From assembly GCA_965230755.1 (NCBI GenBank), contig CBDDLT010000024.1:124001-188000 (forward strand): DNA of 64,000 nt, given 5' to 3'. The translations under genes and the position numbers were made by a program. Position 1 is the first letter of the stretch; every line of letters starts with the position of its first letter. The notes below the pieces were generated by a model. It searched no databases and had not been told where the DNA came from. It was given only the letters and a program-made list of their open reading frames with translations. Positions 62,959 to 64,000 of the stretch are shown here, one piece after another. This stretch comes from DATFJT01 sp965230755. GTDB taxonomy: Bacteria > Bacteroidota > Bacteroidia > Chitinophagales > Saprospiraceae.

Positions 62959-63837
62959 ATGACAAAACGAATACTATTGTTCTTTATCGCTGGAATCTTA
63001 AGCCTTCCGTTAACGGCTCAGAGATTCTCAGGTGGCTTCAAGGCAGGATACAATATCAATTTTATTGATGCACCGAAGTTAATGAGCCGCGCAGGTGATG
63101 AATTAGAGAGTTTTAGTAATGGAAATGGATTTCATGTTGGAGCCATTGTCAATTATGAGATCAACAGTTATTTCGGACTTCGAACGAACTTATTATATAC
63201 CCAAAGAGGAGTAATATCCAATTATGTTTCGGGTGACGATGACTCCTATCTGGTTTTGAGAGCGGCAGACGGATCGATAGACTTAGCTTTGGGATCAAAG
63301 GATATCAACATCTCCGTCAATAATTCGTACTTGGAAATTCCACTATTGGTTTATGGAGAATACAAAAACTTCGAATTAGCCTTTGGTCCTAGTTTTGGGT
63401 TGATGGTAACTTCGGGAGCAACTGGATCTATTAATTTTAGCGGAGAATGGAGAAGGGAAGAAGTAGACATTTCTTCGAATATCAATCACAAATATTATTC
63501 GAATCGGGCAGGATCGTATGTCCAGACAGAAGCACATAGTTTTAGTAGTGGATTTGACACTAGATTTTTTCCCTTGAGTCATTCCGCATATTATGAATTT
63601 AATCGAAAGGATGGCTCCTTGTATAGGGCCGTTAACTTTGGATTGACAGCGGAATTAAATTATTTTTTCAACAAGGGATTATTTCTTGGATTGGGTTATT
63701 ACTATGGTCTGAATGACGTTACCAGAAATTCTATGGATCTTGATATTAACGCCTTAAATCAAAGCGGACAATTGCAAACAAGAAACGATGAAGACAAACT
63801 TTCTTCTTTGCGAATTTCCGTGGGATTTAAATTCTAA
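62959..63837 (+). CDS. Outer membrane beta-barrel protein (PorT/OMP_b-brl family)
   Basis: The 292-residue protein has a signal peptide (ILLFFIAGILSLPLTAQ). Alternating amphipathic strands follow from residue 20 to a C-terminal aromatic (SLRISVGFKF): GGFKAGYNINFID, GFHVGAIVNYEINSYFGLRTNLLYTQRG, YLEIPLLVYGEY. This is the common Bacteroidota eight- to ten-strand porin-like barrel. Specific cargo or partners are not evident. Confidence 0.85.
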   Translation: MTKRILLFFIAGILSLPLTAQRFSGGFKAGYNINFIDAPKLMSRAGDELESFSNGNGFHVGAIVNYEINSYFGLRTNLLYTQRGVISNYVSGDDDSYLVLRAADGSIDLALGSKDINISVNNSYLEIPLLVYGEYKNFELAFGPSFGLMVTSGATGSINFSGEWRREEVDISSNINHKYYSNRAGSYVQTEAHSFSSGFDTRFFPLSHSAYYEFNRKDGSLYRAVNFGLTAELNYFFNKGLFLGLGYYYGLNDVTRNSMDLDINALNQSGQLQTRNDEDKLSSLRISVGFKF

Positions 63838-63906
63838 GAAGGGAATGATTTTTATCAATTGCAATATTAATGGATAAGTTATATATTTGCCCTTCTGAAT
63901 AAAAAT

Positions 63907-63980
63907 GGTCGGTTGGCCGAGCGGTTAGGCAGAGGTCTGCAAAACCTCGTACAGCGGTTCGAATCCGCTACCGACCTCCA
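63907..63980 (+). tRNA. tRNA-Cys (anticodon GCA)
   Basis: The acceptor GGTCGGT pairs with ACCGACC. The anticodon stem-loop reads GAGGT-CTGCAAA-ACCTC with anticodon GCA, the T arm AGCGGTTCGAATCCGCT is present, the discriminator base is U as expected for Cys, and the CCA is encoded. Confidence 0.96.
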
Positions 63981-64000
63981 CAATTAAAAGCAACTCATTG

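Overview
The window is AT-rich DNA of the Bacteroidota type. Indicators are type IX secretion sorting tails on two proteins, many lipoproteins and OmpA/beta-barrel proteins, MetX-MetY-ThrA methionine synthesis, -7 boxes of the form TAnnTTTG, HYC_CC_PP and DUF6660-type metal proteins, and weak use of Shine-Dalgarno sequences. I cannot place it below phylum; a marine Cytophagales- or Saprospira-like organism would fit.

Left chromosome (1-6441): the tail of a glutaryl-CoA-type acyl-CoA dehydrogenase, an OmpA-family protein, PabB-like chorismate-binding enzyme, an OsmC-family protein, a PhoH-family ATPase, a small ABM-fold protein, a small lipoprotein and mnmE.

Island (about 6423-45346, 39 kb): a tyrosine-recombinase element sits at the 3' end of mnmE. 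It is bounded by a 22-bp direct repeat with one mismatch that carries the last mnmE codons, and ATTTGTTGCCCA arm-site-like repeats lie inside both ends. It carries an integration/regulation/primase module (6659-12212). Next comes a tight defence operon (12300-19710): XRE regulator, a type III methyltransferase with an in-frame stop, DinD, type III Res, and a long Argonaute whose PIWI tetrad looks inactivated. This runs into a Fur-like regulator and two metal-efflux blocks: a divalent-metal block (CzcA fused to its own outer membrane factor, CzcB, methyltransferase, Zn/Cd ATPase, HMA-AraC regulator) and a copper/silver block (CusA, CusC-like, CusB, multicopper oxidase, heavy-metal-binding lipoprotein, DUF305 protein, CopA). 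A 1.2-kb non-coding stretch with four sets of long inverted repeats follows, then three small cargo genes. I see no conjugation genes, so the element looks mobilisable or passenger-type rather than self-transmissible.

Right chromosome (45347-64000): an ORF6N protein, an NTF2-like protein, three paralogous cysteine-rich lipoproteins flanking a metY-metX-thrA cluster on the minus strand, a MATE transporter, a small membrane protein, an esterase with a carbohydrate-binding-like N-terminus, a kelch protein with a sorting tail, a bestrophin, an SRPBCC-GyrI protein, a DUF72 protein, TrmB, an outer membrane beta-barrel protein and tRNA-Cys(GCA).

The two most notable observations are: (1) upstream of metY, two tandem short reading frames packed with Met and Cys codons, each followed by an intrinsic terminator and by segments able to form competing hairpins, i.e. 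a double ribosome-mediated attenuator for sulfur amino acid synthesis; and (2) the type III restriction operon that contains DinD and a catalytically altered long Argonaute, with the methyltransferase interrupted by one nonsense codon.
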